Positions 25,652 through 33,557 of a stretch of 59,409 bases of DNA are shown here, one piece after another. The notes beneath the pieces were generated by a model that saw nothing but the letters and a program-made list of their open reading frames with translations, was not told where the DNA came from and searched no databases. Origin of the DNA: an uncultured Porphyromonadaceae bacterium. Its GTDB lineage: Bacteria > Bacteroidota > Bacteroidia > Bacteroidales > Muribaculaceae. Positions within the stretch are counted from its first letter, which is position 1. Each line of letters begins with the position of its first letter. The DNA is taken from the NCBI GenBank assembly GCA_905198125.1, contig CAJKBH010000020.1:1-59409 (forward strand), written 5' to 3'. A program made the translations under genes and the position numbers.

Positions 25652-26239
25652 ATGACTGATACAGTATCACCGGGCAAATACGTAGAGTATTCCTACCTGC
25701 TTACCGACGCGGCTACGGGCCGCAAGCTGTTCGAGGCCACCAAGAGCCGCCCGGACCAGATGATATATGGCGTAAGCCAGGATGTAGTGCCGGGTCTTGC
25801 AAGCGTTATGGAGGGCCTGAAGGCCGGCGATAAGTTCGAGGTGACGCTGCCGCCGGCAGCGGCGTTCGGCGAGCGCAACGAGGAGGACGTGGTGGAACTT
25901 GATCGCCAGATATTCGAGCGCGACGGCAAGCTGGCCGAGGAAGTGAAGGTCGGCGCGGCGCTGCCCATGATGACGGCCGAGGGCTACCGTGTCGTTGGCA
26001 CGGTAGTGGCCATAGGTCCGAAGGTGGTTATGGACTTCAACCACCCGTTCGCAGGGCTGACTGTAACGTTTGCCGGCGAGATAGAGACGGTGCGTGACGC
26101 CACCGAGGAGGAGATTCATCCAGCGTCGGGCTGCGGCGGCTGCTGCCATGGCGGCGGTTGCGGCGGCGACGAAGGCTGCGGCGGCCATGACGATGGCGGT
26201 AGCTGCTGCGGCGGCAAAGGGGGCTGTGGAGGCTGCTGA
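25652..26239 (+). CDS. SlyD-like FKBP peptidyl-prolyl isomerase with Cys/His metal-binding tail
   Basis: A 195-aa cytoplasmic FKBP. The FKBP core is split by an insert-in-flap domain, as in SlyD: YSYLLTDAATGRKLFE, VPGLASVMEGLKAGDKFEV, then the flap, then DFNHPFAGLTVTF. The last 38 residues (from about 158) are a Gly/Cys/His tail with repeated CGG and HGGG units and about 13 cysteines, a likely nickel, zinc or copper-binding region. SlyD acts as a folding catalyst and in nickel insertion into hydrogenases. It closes the ribF-FKBP gene run. Confidence 0.9.
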   Translation: MTDTVSPGKYVEYSYLLTDAATGRKLFEATKSRPDQMIYGVSQDVVPGLASVMEGLKAGDKFEVTLPPAAAFGERNEEDVVELDRQIFERDGKLAEEVKVGAALPMMTAEGYRVVGTVVAIGPKVVMDFNHPFAGLTVTFAGEIETVRDATEEEIHPASGCGGCCHGGGCGGDEGCGGHDDGGSCCGGKGGCGGC

Positions 26240-26250
26240 TTGGCCGACCG

Positions 26251-26292
26251 ATATAAATCGATACAAGTAACAATATAAATCGATACAAGTAA
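26251..26292. repeat. 22-bp direct repeat (two units)
   Basis: The 20-bp sequence at 26251-26270 is repeated exactly at 26273-26292, with two bases between. It lies between the FKBP stop and the ribH terminator. Each unit contains ATCGAT. Confidence 0.85.
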
Positions 26293-26319
26293 AAAGACCG
26301 ACCTTCACAGGCCGGCCTT
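26291..26319 (-). terminator. Intrinsic terminator of the relA-ribH operon
   Basis: On the minus strand AAGGCCGGCC (26319-26310) pairs with GGTCGGTCTT (26303-26294) using two G·U pairs, then TTT follows. On the plus strand those would be A·C mismatches, so it serves ribH. It is 46 bp after the ribH stop. Confidence 0.78.
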
Positions 26320-26364
26320 TCCCCATTTAAAAGCTTCTTACTATTTACTATATTCTTAATGGGT

Positions 26365-26889
26365 TTATTGTCGGAACGAGGCGTAACGCAGCGCGCCGGA
26401 GTGGATGTGGAGGTTGGCCATCTTGATGGCGGCCACCGCAGCTTCGGCGCCCTTGTTGCCTAAGCGGCCTCCCGCACGGTCCAGGGCCTGCTGCATGTCG
26501 TTGACAGTAAGCACGCCGAATATCACGGGGGCCTCTCCGCGGGCGTTAAGTTCGGCCACGCCTTGGCTAACAACCTGGCATACGTAGTCGAAATGCGGCG
26601 TGTCGCCGCGCACCACGCAGCCCAGGATGATGATGGCGCTGAGGTCCTGCATGTGACGCAGGGCCATGCCGGCGGCGTTCACCAGCTCGACGGTGCCCGG
26701 CACAGGCTGCGAGAATATATTGTCGGGGTCAACGCGCGCCTTGGCAAAGGTGTCCATTACACCCTTGAGCAATGCGTCGGTGACCTCGGCGTTCCATTCG
26801 GCGGTGAAGACGGCGCATTTGAAATTGGCGGCGTCAAGAAGTTGCGGCACTTCCAGTTCCGTGCCGTTCGTATTCAGGATAGTTGACAT
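26365..26889 (-). CDS. ribH: 6,7-dimethyl-8-ribityllumazine synthase
   Basis: A 174-aa lumazine synthase, the penultimate enzyme of riboflavin synthesis. The signature VRGDTPHFDYVC (about 94-105), with the catalytic His, and PGTVELVNAAG (about 64-74) are clear. The C-terminus LGNKGAEAAVAAIKMA is also typical. It is the last gene of a minus-strand run and lies 1 bp after the DUF4919-like gene. Its partner in flavin metabolism, ribF, lies 6 kb away on the other strand. Confidence 0.96.
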   Translation of the reverse strand: MSTILNTNGTELEVPQLLDAANFKCAVFTAEWNAEVTDALLKGVMDTFAKARVDPDNIFSQPVPGTVELVNAAGMALRHMQDLSAIIILGCVVRGDTPHFDYVCQVVSQGVAELNARGEAPVIFGVLTVNDMQQALDRAGGRLGNKGAEAAVAAIKMANLHIHSGALRYASFRQ

Positions 26890-26890
26890 A

Positions 26891-27625
26891 TCATTCGGGA
26901 TGTTTCAGTTCATACTGGTTCTGGGGAATCTGCACGTCGAAGTAGAATCCCCGGGCCGATTTGTCGCGCTTGCGCTTGTCCGACGGGTCGGGGCGCACCG
27001 ACAGGTAGTCGTAGCCCGGCTCGATGAAGTCTGCGTTGGTGGCCTCGTAGCCCAGCAGCTGCACCATGTCGTATTCGTGCATGGGGTATATCACATACCA
27101 TGCGTTCTCTATGTCCTCGCCCGTGCCGGTGCTCTTGATGGCGCCCAACAGGTGCTCCAGACGGTATTCCCATATCTTGGCGCGCATGTCCTTGCGGCGT
27201 TCCTTCAGCACGTGCACCAGGAACGACATCTGGCGCAGGTCGAATGGGTTGTCGGCCAGTGCCAGTTGCGCGTATTTGGTGATGGTGTCTATCTCGGCGC
27301 GGGTGTGCGTGGGTTTGCTGCGCAGGCTGTCCGTGCGGTCGGAGTAAGGCGACATGCGGTAGGGATCGTAGTCCTCCTGGAACATGTAGCCCAGGTACAG
27401 GTGCCGGAACTCGTCGTTGGTCATCGTTGTGTCGTTCACCTCGTATTTGGCCATGAGCTTAGGGAAATAGTATTTGCTCTGGGGGTCGAGGGTCGAGGTG
27501 CGGATCTCCTCCAGGTTGGGTTTCTTCACAACGATTTTGCGCGACTTCGCGGCGTTCTGGGCGGTGACACCTATGGCGCCCGCTGCCAGAGCCGTGAGTA
27601 TGAGTATGTTTCGGAATATCTTCAT
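26891..27625 (-). CDS. DUF4919-like secreted protein
   Basis: A 244-aa protein with a signal peptide (MKIFRNILILTALAAGAIGVTA, cleavage before QNAAK). The mature part, from NLEEIRTSTLDPQSKYYFPKL through DEFRHLYLGYMFQEDYDPYR to YYDMV-like HEYDMVQLLGYEATN, matches the Bacteroidota DUF4919 family. Function is unknown and no enzyme motif is visible. It lies 10 bp from the upstream membrane gene and 1 bp from ribH. Confidence 0.78.
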   Translation of the reverse strand: MKIFRNILILTALAAGAIGVTAQNAAKSRKIVVKKPNLEEIRTSTLDPQSKYYFPKLMAKYEVNDTTMTNDEFRHLYLGYMFQEDYDPYRMSPYSDRTDSLRSKPTHTRAEIDTITKYAQLALADNPFDLRQMSFLVHVLKERRKDMRAKIWEYRLEHLLGAIKSTGTGEDIENAWYVIYPMHEYDMVQLLGYEATNADFIEPGYDYLSVRPDPSDKRKRDKSARGFYFDVQIPQNQYELKHPE

Positions 27626-27635
27626 GTATTGTGTT

Positions 27636-28163
27636 TCAATATACTGCTATTGTCAGCACGGCGGCCACGCCGATCTGCATCATGGTTATGGCTGTGGGGA
27701 ATCCTTTGGCCAGCAGATACCTGAAGAAGTTCTGCGAGCCGATGGCCAGCGGTCGGCCGTCGGGTGTGCGCGAATAGAGCAGCAGCCCGAAGAAGATTCC
27801 GGCTATCACGGCCAGGATCATGAACGAATATAGCATTGTGAGGTTATGCGATGCTGAGAATGCGAGCAGGCCGACGGCCAGTCCGGTGACGGCGCCCACG
27901 ATCATGTATCCCATGCCGCGTGTCTGCCGGCGCACCGGCTCGGGCTGAAGCATGATGATGACGGACACCACCAGTGTCATGCAGAACCATCCGGTCAGGA
28001 TGGTGCCGTTAATGGGCAGCAGCGGGTAGCCGTTGCGTGTGGCGACGCTGAGCAGCACCAGACCGATGTACGACAGCGCGGGGCCCAGCATGATGCGCGT
28101 GGCCAGCGCCCAGACGGACGCGGCGTAGCACAGGCATGCGGTTATGATCAGGAATATCGTCAT
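27636..28163 (-). CDS. Small multi-pass membrane protein, unknown
   Basis: A 175-aa protein with about five hydrophobic segments, from IFLIITACLCYAASVWAL at the start to the last helix VGVAAVLTIAVY. No motif points to a function. It lies between pgpH and the DUF4919-like gene within the same operon (27 and 10 bp gaps). It could be an accessory factor of one of these neighbours, but that is only context. Confidence 0.65.
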   Translation of the reverse strand: MTIFLIITACLCYAASVWALATRIMLGPALSYIGLVLLSVATRNGYPLLPINGTILTGWFCMTLVVSVIIMLQPEPVRRQTRGMGYMIVGAVTGLAVGLLAFSASHNLTMLYSFMILAVIAGIFFGLLLYSRTPDGRPLAIGSQNFFRYLLAKGFPTAITMMQIGVAAVLTIAVY

Positions 28164-28190
28164 ATCGTTATAACGTCGGTTTCACGGTTT

Positions 28191-30284
28191 TTAGTTCGCG
28201 GCGGGCTGATTTTGTGCGGTGTCCTCCTGCTGTCTGATTTCAGGGTAGGCCACGCGGCCGTGGTACATGGTCTGCAGCCTTTTCTTGAACGCCACCTTGA
28301 TCTCCTCCACATCCTTGAACGAGATGGGGGAGTCGCGGAACAATCCGTCGCGCACCTGGCCGTCTATTATCTTGTCCACAAGGCTGTCGATGGCCTCGGT
28401 GGAATAATCCGTAAGGCTGCGCGAGGCGGCCTCGACCGAGTCGGCCATCATCAGTATGGCGGTCTCCCTGCTACGCGGATTCGGGCCGGGATACATGAAC
28501 GGCTTCTTGTCTATCGGGTGCTCGGGGTCGGGATTGTTGTTGACCGCCGTGTTGTAGAAGTACTTGGTCAGGCTCTTGCCGTGATGCTCGGGGATGAACT
28601 GACGCACCATTTCGGGCAGTTTCTCCTTCTGGGCCAGTTCCATGCCCTTGGTGACGTGTGAGATTATCTTCTGTGCGCTCACCTCGGGGTCGAGACCGTC
28701 GTGCGGGTTGACGTTATGCTGGTTTTCGGTGAAGAACAGCGGGTTGTACAGCTTTCCGATGTCGTGGTACAGGGCGCCGGTGCGCACCAGCTGGGTGTTC
28801 GCCCCGATGGCGCGGGCACCTTCGGCTGCGAGCATCGACACCTGCATCGAGTGCTGGAACGTGCCGGGAGCCTCCTGCGCCAGACGGCGCAGCAGCGGGC
28901 TGTTGATGTCCGACAGCTCGACCAGCGTGACGTTCGACGTGAAACCGAACAGTTTCTCTATAACGAGTATCAGGATGTAGACGAAACTGAGCACCACGGC
29001 GTTGATGGCGAAAATGCCGATAAGCCGCCACTCGTACCCTACGAGGGTGCCGTGGTCGAGCAGCAGCAACGTGGTGTAGGCCAGCACGTAGGCCACGAAC
29101 GACAGGGCTGCAGTCTTGAGCAGCTGTCCGCGCCGGCTCAGCGTGCGCATGGAGAATGCCGCCGTCAGACCCGCGGCCAGCTCAAGGAAGATGAACTGCA
29201 TCGGCTCCAACGCCACCATGCTCGAGATCATCACCGTGACCAGCAGCGAGAATATGGCCGTGCGCGAGTCGAAGAACACCAATATCACCGCCGGCACCGC
29301 GGCGAACGGCACAAGGTAGATGCCGTTGCGGAAATACTCGAACATCAGCACGGCGAACACCACGAACAGCGTGATGAACGTCATGAGGAACAGCATCTTG
29401 CGCAGCGACGCGAAGAACCTCTCGCGGTATTCGGCCAGGAAGATGTACAGCCCGGAGAAGCATATCAGGATGAACAGCGCCTGGCCCACGTAGAAGTAGG
29501 TGTCGGTGCGGTCCTCGCTGTGGTTCTCGGCCACTTTCTGCAGATAGGTGTTGAGGTTGGTGAATATCTGGGGCGTCACGATCTCGCCCCGGTCCACGAT
29601 GCGCTGCCCCTTCTTGATGACGCCTATGGATGCGTCGGCCGCCAGGTATTCCTGTTTGCGGAATTTCTGGTCGGCGGCGGTGTCGAGCACCACGTTGGGC
29701 ACAAGGATGGTATTGAGCGCTGCGGCTATCTCGTCGTTGTGCTGCTCGATGACCGGCGCGCCCGACACCCGGTAGGCCGAGTCGATGAACTCGAATGCCA
29801 TGCCCGGCGACAACATCTCGTTGCAGTCGATGGTGATCAGGGCGTCGGCGCCGTTGATCTTGCTGGCGGTGCGGGCCTCGTGTCCGGGAGCCGCCTGTAT
29901 GCGGTCGTACACCTTGGAATCGAGCACGCCGCGCGCGTATATCTCGTTCAACAGCTTGTTCAGCACCAGACGCGACACGTCGGGCGTCTTGCCCGTGATG
30001 GCCTTGTTGAACATCTGTATGCGCCGGTCGGCCTTGTCGTCCTGACGCTTGATGATGGGCAGGAAATTGCGGTCTATGCTGTCGCGCATCCGCTGGGCGG
30101 ACTCCGCGTCGCGCTTCACCTCCATGTCGAAGTCGGCCATAAGCAGCGGATAGCGCCACGGCTGGTTCTCCTCGTACACATAGTCCTGCACGTCGTTGTG
30201 CGGCAACAGCAGCATGATTACGGCCGTGGATCCTACTATAAGCAGGAGCTTCAGGAAAAAGTCTCTTTTCTTTCTGTTCATCAC
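28191..30284 (-). CDS. 7TM-HD phosphohydrolase, PgpH-type cyclic-di-AMP phosphodiesterase
   Basis: A 697-aa protein with the PgpH architecture. One N-terminal helix is followed by an extracytoplasmic 7TMR-HDED domain (about 40-270), seven membrane helices (about 270-460) and a cytosolic HD domain (about 475-680). Metal-binding HD residues are in LYHDIGKL; FIPEHHGK and MMADSVEAASRSL complete the HDc set. In Listeria, PgpH hydrolyses cyclic-di-AMP; the same is expected here by family. The gene follows relA/spoT by 45 bp, so two nucleotide second-messenger enzymes share a transcript. MMNRKK offers two adjacent ATGs. Confidence 0.9.
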   Translation of the reverse strand: MMNRKKRDFFLKLLLIVGSTAVIMLLLPHNDVQDYVYEENQPWRYPLLMADFDMEVKRDAESAQRMRDSIDRNFLPIIKRQDDKADRRIQMFNKAITGKTPDVSRLVLNKLLNEIYARGVLDSKVYDRIQAAPGHEARTASKINGADALITIDCNEMLSPGMAFEFIDSAYRVSGAPVIEQHNDEIAAALNTILVPNVVLDTAADQKFRKQEYLAADASIGVIKKGQRIVDRGEIVTPQIFTNLNTYLQKVAENHSEDRTDTYFYVGQALFILICFSGLYIFLAEYRERFFASLRKMLFLMTFITLFVVFAVLMFEYFRNGIYLVPFAAVPAVILVFFDSRTAIFSLLVTVMISSMVALEPMQFIFLELAAGLTAAFSMRTLSRRGQLLKTAALSFVAYVLAYTTLLLLDHGTLVGYEWRLIGIFAINAVVLSFVYILILVIEKLFGFTSNVTLVELSDINSPLLRRLAQEAPGTFQHSMQVSMLAAEGARAIGANTQLVRTGALYHDIGKLYNPLFFTENQHNVNPHDGLDPEVSAQKIISHVTKGMELAQKEKLPEMVRQFIPEHHGKSLTKYFYNTAVNNNPDPEHPIDKKPFMYPGPNPRSRETAILMMADSVEAASRSLTDYSTEAIDSLVDKIIDGQVRDGLFRDSPISFKDVEEIKVAFKKRLQTMYHGRVAYPEIRQQEDTAQNQPAAN

Positions 30285-30329
30285 TGAACTCTTTAGTCTT
30301 TAAACAATGTCAGCCTGTTCCTGACGGAA

Positions 30330-32615
30330 TCAGCTGATGCGTGCTGCCTTCTGCACGCCCTTGATGCTCTTCAGGGCGTTGCAGATGGATTCGACGGTGT
30401 CGGTGTTGTCCACCAGCACGGTCAGTTCGGCCTGGAACACCTCCTGCGGGGCCGAGATGTTGAGGCCGCGTATGTTGATGCCGAGCTTCTGCGACACGGT
30501 GCTGGTGATTTCCTCCAGTATTCCGTGGCGGTCTATGCCCTCTACGGCAATCTTGGCAATAAACTTTTCGGCCGTGCCGCCCCAGCGCGTGGCCACCAGG
30601 CGAGGGCCGTAGCTGGTCTTGAGGCGCATGGCCACGGGACATGACTGCTTGTGCAGCACCACTTCCTCGTCGTCGTTGACGAATCCGAGCACGTCGTCCC
30701 CCGGGATGGGGGTGCAGCACACGTCGAGCAGATAGTTAGGTTTTTCGGCGTCGGGGTGCAGTATGTACACCTCCTTGCGGTTGATGGGGTCCTTGGGAGG
30801 CTCCTGGCTGTTCAGCTTCTTGCGCGAGGCGAAGGGGTTGCGCAGTATCTTGCGTATCAGCGATGTGCGCTTCTTGAACAGGGCCTTGAGCTGGTCGGCC
30901 GTCAGGTCTATCTCCTCCTTGGCGATGCGCACGTACAGCTCGTCGGGGGTGGTGGCTCCGAGGTTGCGGCACAGGTTCTGTACCAGTTCGTCGGTGATGT
31001 CCAGCCCCTCCTGTTCGGCCACCTGCACCAGGAGGTCACGACCGCGCGATATGAGGTGCGGCCGGCTGCGGCGCAGGAAGTCGCGTATGCAGTTCTGCGC
31101 CTTGGCCGTCTTGCAATATTCCAGCCACTGGGTCACGGGCTTCTGCGACTTGGAGGTGATGATCTCCACCTGGTCGCCGCTGTCCAGTTCGTAGCTGAGA
31201 GGTACGAGGCGGTGGTTTATCTTGCCGGCCAGGCAGTGCAGGCCCAGTTCGGTATGGATGGCGAAGGCCATGTCCAGCACAGTGGCCTTGGCCGGCAGCG
31301 TAATCAGGTCGCCGCGCGGCGTGAACACGTATATCTCGCGGGCAAAGAGGTTGAGCTTGATGGTGTCCAGGAAGTCGATGGCGTTCGGCTCCGGATTGGC
31401 CAGGATGTCCTTGATGGTGTTCATCCACTTGTCCAGCTCCGAATCGTCCTCGTATTCCCCGGTCTTGTATTTCCAGTGGGCGGCATAGCCCAGTTCGGCT
31501 ATCTCGTCCATCTTTCGGCTGCGTATCTGCACTTCAATCCATTTCCCTTCGGGGCCCATGGCCGTGAGGTGCAGCGCGCGGTATCCGTTGGCCTTGGGCA
31601 CCGACGTCCAGTCGCGCAGGCGGTCGGGATGCACCTTGTGGCCGTCGCTGAAGAAGGTGTATATCTGCCAGCAGCGCAGGCGCTCCTGCGAGTCGTCGTC
31701 GTTCTCGAAGATGACGCGCACGGCATAGACGTCGTATATCTCGCTGAACGGTATCTTCTTGGTCTCCATCTTGTTATAGATGGAATAGGCGCTCTTGATG
31801 CGGGCCTTGATCTCGTATTTGAATCCGGCGGCGTCCAGCTTCTCGCGTATCGGGGCCACGAACTCCTCCACCACCTTCTCGCGGTGTGCCGCCGACTGGT
31901 TCACCAGGGCCATTATCTCCTCGTACTTCTGCGGATGCTCGTACTTGAATGCCAGGTCCTCGAGTTCCTGCTTTATCTTGTAGAGACCGAGACGGTGAGC
32001 CAGCGGGGCGTAGACGTACAGGGTCTCGCCGGCTATCTTGTATTGCTTTTCGGGCCTCATGGACGCGAGGGTGCGCATGTTGTGCAGGCGGTCGGCCATC
32101 TTGATGAGCACCACGCGGATGTCCGTGCTCATGGACAGCAGCAGCTTGCGGAAGTTCTCGGCCTGCAGCGATGCCTGCGAACCGAAGATGCCGCCCGAAA
32201 TCTTGGTCAGGCCCTCGACTATGGAGGCTATCTTGTCGCCGAAATTGTTTTCGATGTCCTCGCGGGTATATTCCGTGTCCTCCACCACGTCGTGGAGCAG
32301 GGCCGCGCAGATGGATGTGGAGCCAAGGCCTAATTCGGAAATCACGATCTTGGCCACGGCGATGGGATGGAGGATGTAAGGCTCGCCGCTGCGGCGCCGC
32401 ACGCCCTTGTGGGCCTCGCGGGCGAAACGGTAGGCGCGTTCTATTTTCTCTACTTTCTTGCGATGGTTGCTCTGAAGGTACGCACGTAGCAGCTCCTGAT
32501 ACGAATTCTCGATCATCAGGTCTTCCTCCTCCGGGCTCATCGGTTTGTATTCCGGAGCCGGAATGTGGTGCGGAACAGGTACATACTCCGCATGTCTGGG
32601 CACATTATCCATCAT
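30330..32615 (-). CDS. Bifunctional (p)ppGpp synthetase/hydrolase, RelA/SpoT family
   Basis: A 761-aa Rel protein controlling the stringent response. In order: HD hydrolase domain (LLHDVVEDT intact, so hydrolysis is likely), synthetase domain (VYAVRVIFEND to KANGYRALHL and VQIRSRKMDEIAELGYAAHW), TGS domain (VFTPRGDLITLPAKATVLD), helical/zinc-finger region with CCTPIPGD, and a C-terminal ACT domain. An in-frame ATG at 32738 would add 41 residues, but a consensus promoter at 32652-32621 lies inside that extension, so I place the start at 32615 (MMDNVPRH). It leads an operon with pgpH, two unknowns and ribH. Confidence 0.95.
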   Translation of the reverse strand: MMDNVPRHAEYVPVPHHIPAPEYKPMSPEEEDLMIENSYQELLRAYLQSNHRKKVEKIERAYRFAREAHKGVRRRSGEPYILHPIAVAKIVISELGLGSTSICAALLHDVVEDTEYTREDIENNFGDKIASIVEGLTKISGGIFGSQASLQAENFRKLLLSMSTDIRVVLIKMADRLHNMRTLASMRPEKQYKIAGETLYVYAPLAHRLGLYKIKQELEDLAFKYEHPQKYEEIMALVNQSAAHREKVVEEFVAPIREKLDAAGFKYEIKARIKSAYSIYNKMETKKIPFSEIYDVYAVRVIFENDDDSQERLRCWQIYTFFSDGHKVHPDRLRDWTSVPKANGYRALHLTAMGPEGKWIEVQIRSRKMDEIAELGYAAHWKYKTGEYEDDSELDKWMNTIKDILANPEPNAIDFLDTIKLNLFAREIYVFTPRGDLITLPAKATVLDMAFAIHTELGLHCLAGKINHRLVPLSYELDSGDQVEIITSKSQKPVTQWLEYCKTAKAQNCIRDFLRRSRPHLISRGRDLLVQVAEQEGLDITDELVQNLCRNLGATTPDELYVRIAKEEIDLTADQLKALFKKRTSLIRKILRNPFASRKKLNSQEPPKDPINRKEVYILHPDAEKPNYLLDVCCTPIPGDDVLGFVNDDEEVVLHKQSCPVAMRLKTSYGPRLVATRWGGTAEKFIAKIAVEGIDRHGILEEITSTVSQKLGINIRGLNISAPQEVFQAELTVLVDNTDTVESICNALKSIKGVQKAARIS

Positions 32616-32620
32616 AATCA

Positions 32621-32652
32621 CAAAATTAATCAACAATTCCTCAACTTCCAAA
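32621..32652 (-). promoter_or_regulatory. Promoter of relA/spoT, abutting the start codon
   Basis: Minus-strand TTTG (32652-32649) and TAATTTTG (32628-32621) are 20 bp apart, the exact Bacteroidetes consensus. The first ATG (32615-32613) begins 5 nt after the -7 box, close to where transcription should begin. The mRNA would be leaderless or nearly so. Nothing else was recognised between here and 32813. Confidence 0.8.
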
Positions 32653-32813
32653 TAAAAATGCAGGTAAGGACAATCGAACTTTATGGCCGTCAACAGGGTT
32701 ATAACTTTATAAAAGACACCGACAAGATTAGAGGCCACGGTATAATGGTGGCGGCCGAAGGTTTCATTGCCACGGCGTTAACATTATAGGCCGCAAATCT
32801 TTAACATTATTTT

Positions 32814-32845
32814 GCACCCCGGAATAAAATATTGTTCCGGGGTGC
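32814..32845. terminator. Strong hairpin in the relA-parA gap
   Basis: GCACCCCGGAA (32814-32824) and TTCCGGGGTGC (32835-32845) form a perfect 11-bp stem with a 10-nt AT loop. No T-run follows on either strand. Its role as a terminator is uncertain because no gene ends here. The next 110 bp hold no visible feature. Confidence 0.5.
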
Positions 32846-32958
32846 GGCGTTATTAATCCACAAAAGAACGAAAAAGCGTCCTTACGGAGAACATAACTAA
32901 TGCAGCAGTAATCTCCCAGACATCAAGTTTACGAAAGACATCAGGCAGAGCCGATTGC

Positions 32959-33020
32959 AGGCGACAGGAATGTCGCCTTTCCAGTCGCGGTGCCTGTTTG
33001 CGGGCGACATGAATGTCGCC
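32959..33020. repeat. Paired GGCGACA hairpins
   Basis: AGGCGACA/TGTCGCCT (32959-32966, 32971-32978) and GGCGACA/TGTCGCC (33003-33009, 33014-33020) are two hairpins with near-identical stems and 4-nt loops, 25 bp apart. CGGCGACA appears again at about 33099. The arrangement resembles a small REP-type element. Confidence 0.7.
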
Positions 33021-33116
33021 GGCCCGATGGCAGTGTGAATTATAAAGATATTGTCTAAATTTTGGGTTATATACATTAGTAATTTCTATCGTCTGCGCGG
33101 CGACAAGCCAAGCAGG

Positions 33117-33157
33117 AATTAGGTCAGTCCTCGTGAGAAGACTGACTCTAATTTTTT
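33117..33157 (+). terminator. Orphan intrinsic terminator, possible small-RNA end
   Basis: TTAGGTCAGTC (33119-33129) pairs with GACTGACTCTAA (33140-33151) with one bulged T, followed by TTTTTT (33152-33157). There is no plus-strand gene for 1 kb or more upstream, since relA/spoT points the other way. It therefore suggests a short non-coding transcript ending here. Confidence 0.6.
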
Positions 33158-33195
33158 ATAAATGTCAACAATAGATAGAGCTGCGATATATGGCG

Positions 33196-33289
33196 GTACA
33201 TGGCTGTATATGTGGTATATGGCTGTATATGGGGGTATATGTCAGTATATGTAGTGTATGGCGGTATATGTCTGTATATGAGGGTATAT
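33196..33289. repeat. 10-bp GTATAT tandem array
   Basis: GTATAT occurs eight times at intervals of about 10 bp, with degenerate GTACAT and GTGTAT units completing the array. It runs directly into the first hairpin of the family B unit at 33289. No coding sense is evident. Confidence 0.85.
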
Positions 33290-33408
33290 GGTCGGAGACC
33301 ATGTTTCTCGTTAACCCCACGATGGACAGGGACAGCGTCAGCTGGCACTGGCCTTCGTGGGGTGAGGATGCGTCTGTCACAGCTTGGTCGGAGACCATGT
33401 CGCTCGCC
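33289..33408 (+). repeat. Family B three-hairpin repeat, copy A+
   Basis: Three hairpins in order: H1 with arms TGGTC and GACCA around GGA (33289-33301); H2 with CCCCACGA (33315-33322) and TCGTGGGG (33355-33362), containing an inner CAGC/GCTG stem; H3 again TGGTC-GACCA around GGA (33385-33397). It ends in CTCGCC. The box TGTTTCTC and TTAA separates H1 from H2. It pairs with an inverted copy 44 bp away. Confidence 0.88.
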
Positions 33409-33451
33409 TTATTCGTAGACATACCCATGATCCGGTGATAGTACAGCGGTA

Positions 33452-33556
33452 TGGTCTCCGACCAAACTGCGCTGCCGCAATCCACCCCACGAAGGCTTTC
33501 GGACGCTTCGCGCCCTCCGCCATCGTGGGGTTATTGAGAAACAGCCTCTCCGAGGC
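33452..33556 (-). repeat. Family B three-hairpin repeat, copy A-
   Basis: This is the same unit inverted: H3 33452-33464, H2 33485-33530 (CCCCACGA and TCGTGGGG at the ends), and H1 33544-33556 with arms GCCTC and GAGGC. H2's interior is unrelated in sequence to copy A+ but still self-complementary (GGCGC and GCGTC around GAA). Confidence 0.88.
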
Positions 33557-33557
33557 A

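Noticed and set aside
28701..32333. Two long plus-strand frames (28701-30287, 30651-32333) opposite pgpH and relA/spoT
   Set aside because: Both are antisense shadows rich in His, Gln, Arg and Val; the minus-strand genes are unambiguous.
33165..33485. Small ORFs in family B and GTATAT regions, sharing a peptide around NPTMD
   Set aside because: The shared peptide arises from the conserved DNA repeat. Differences between copies preserve base pairing rather than protein sequence, and frames break in two of four copies.
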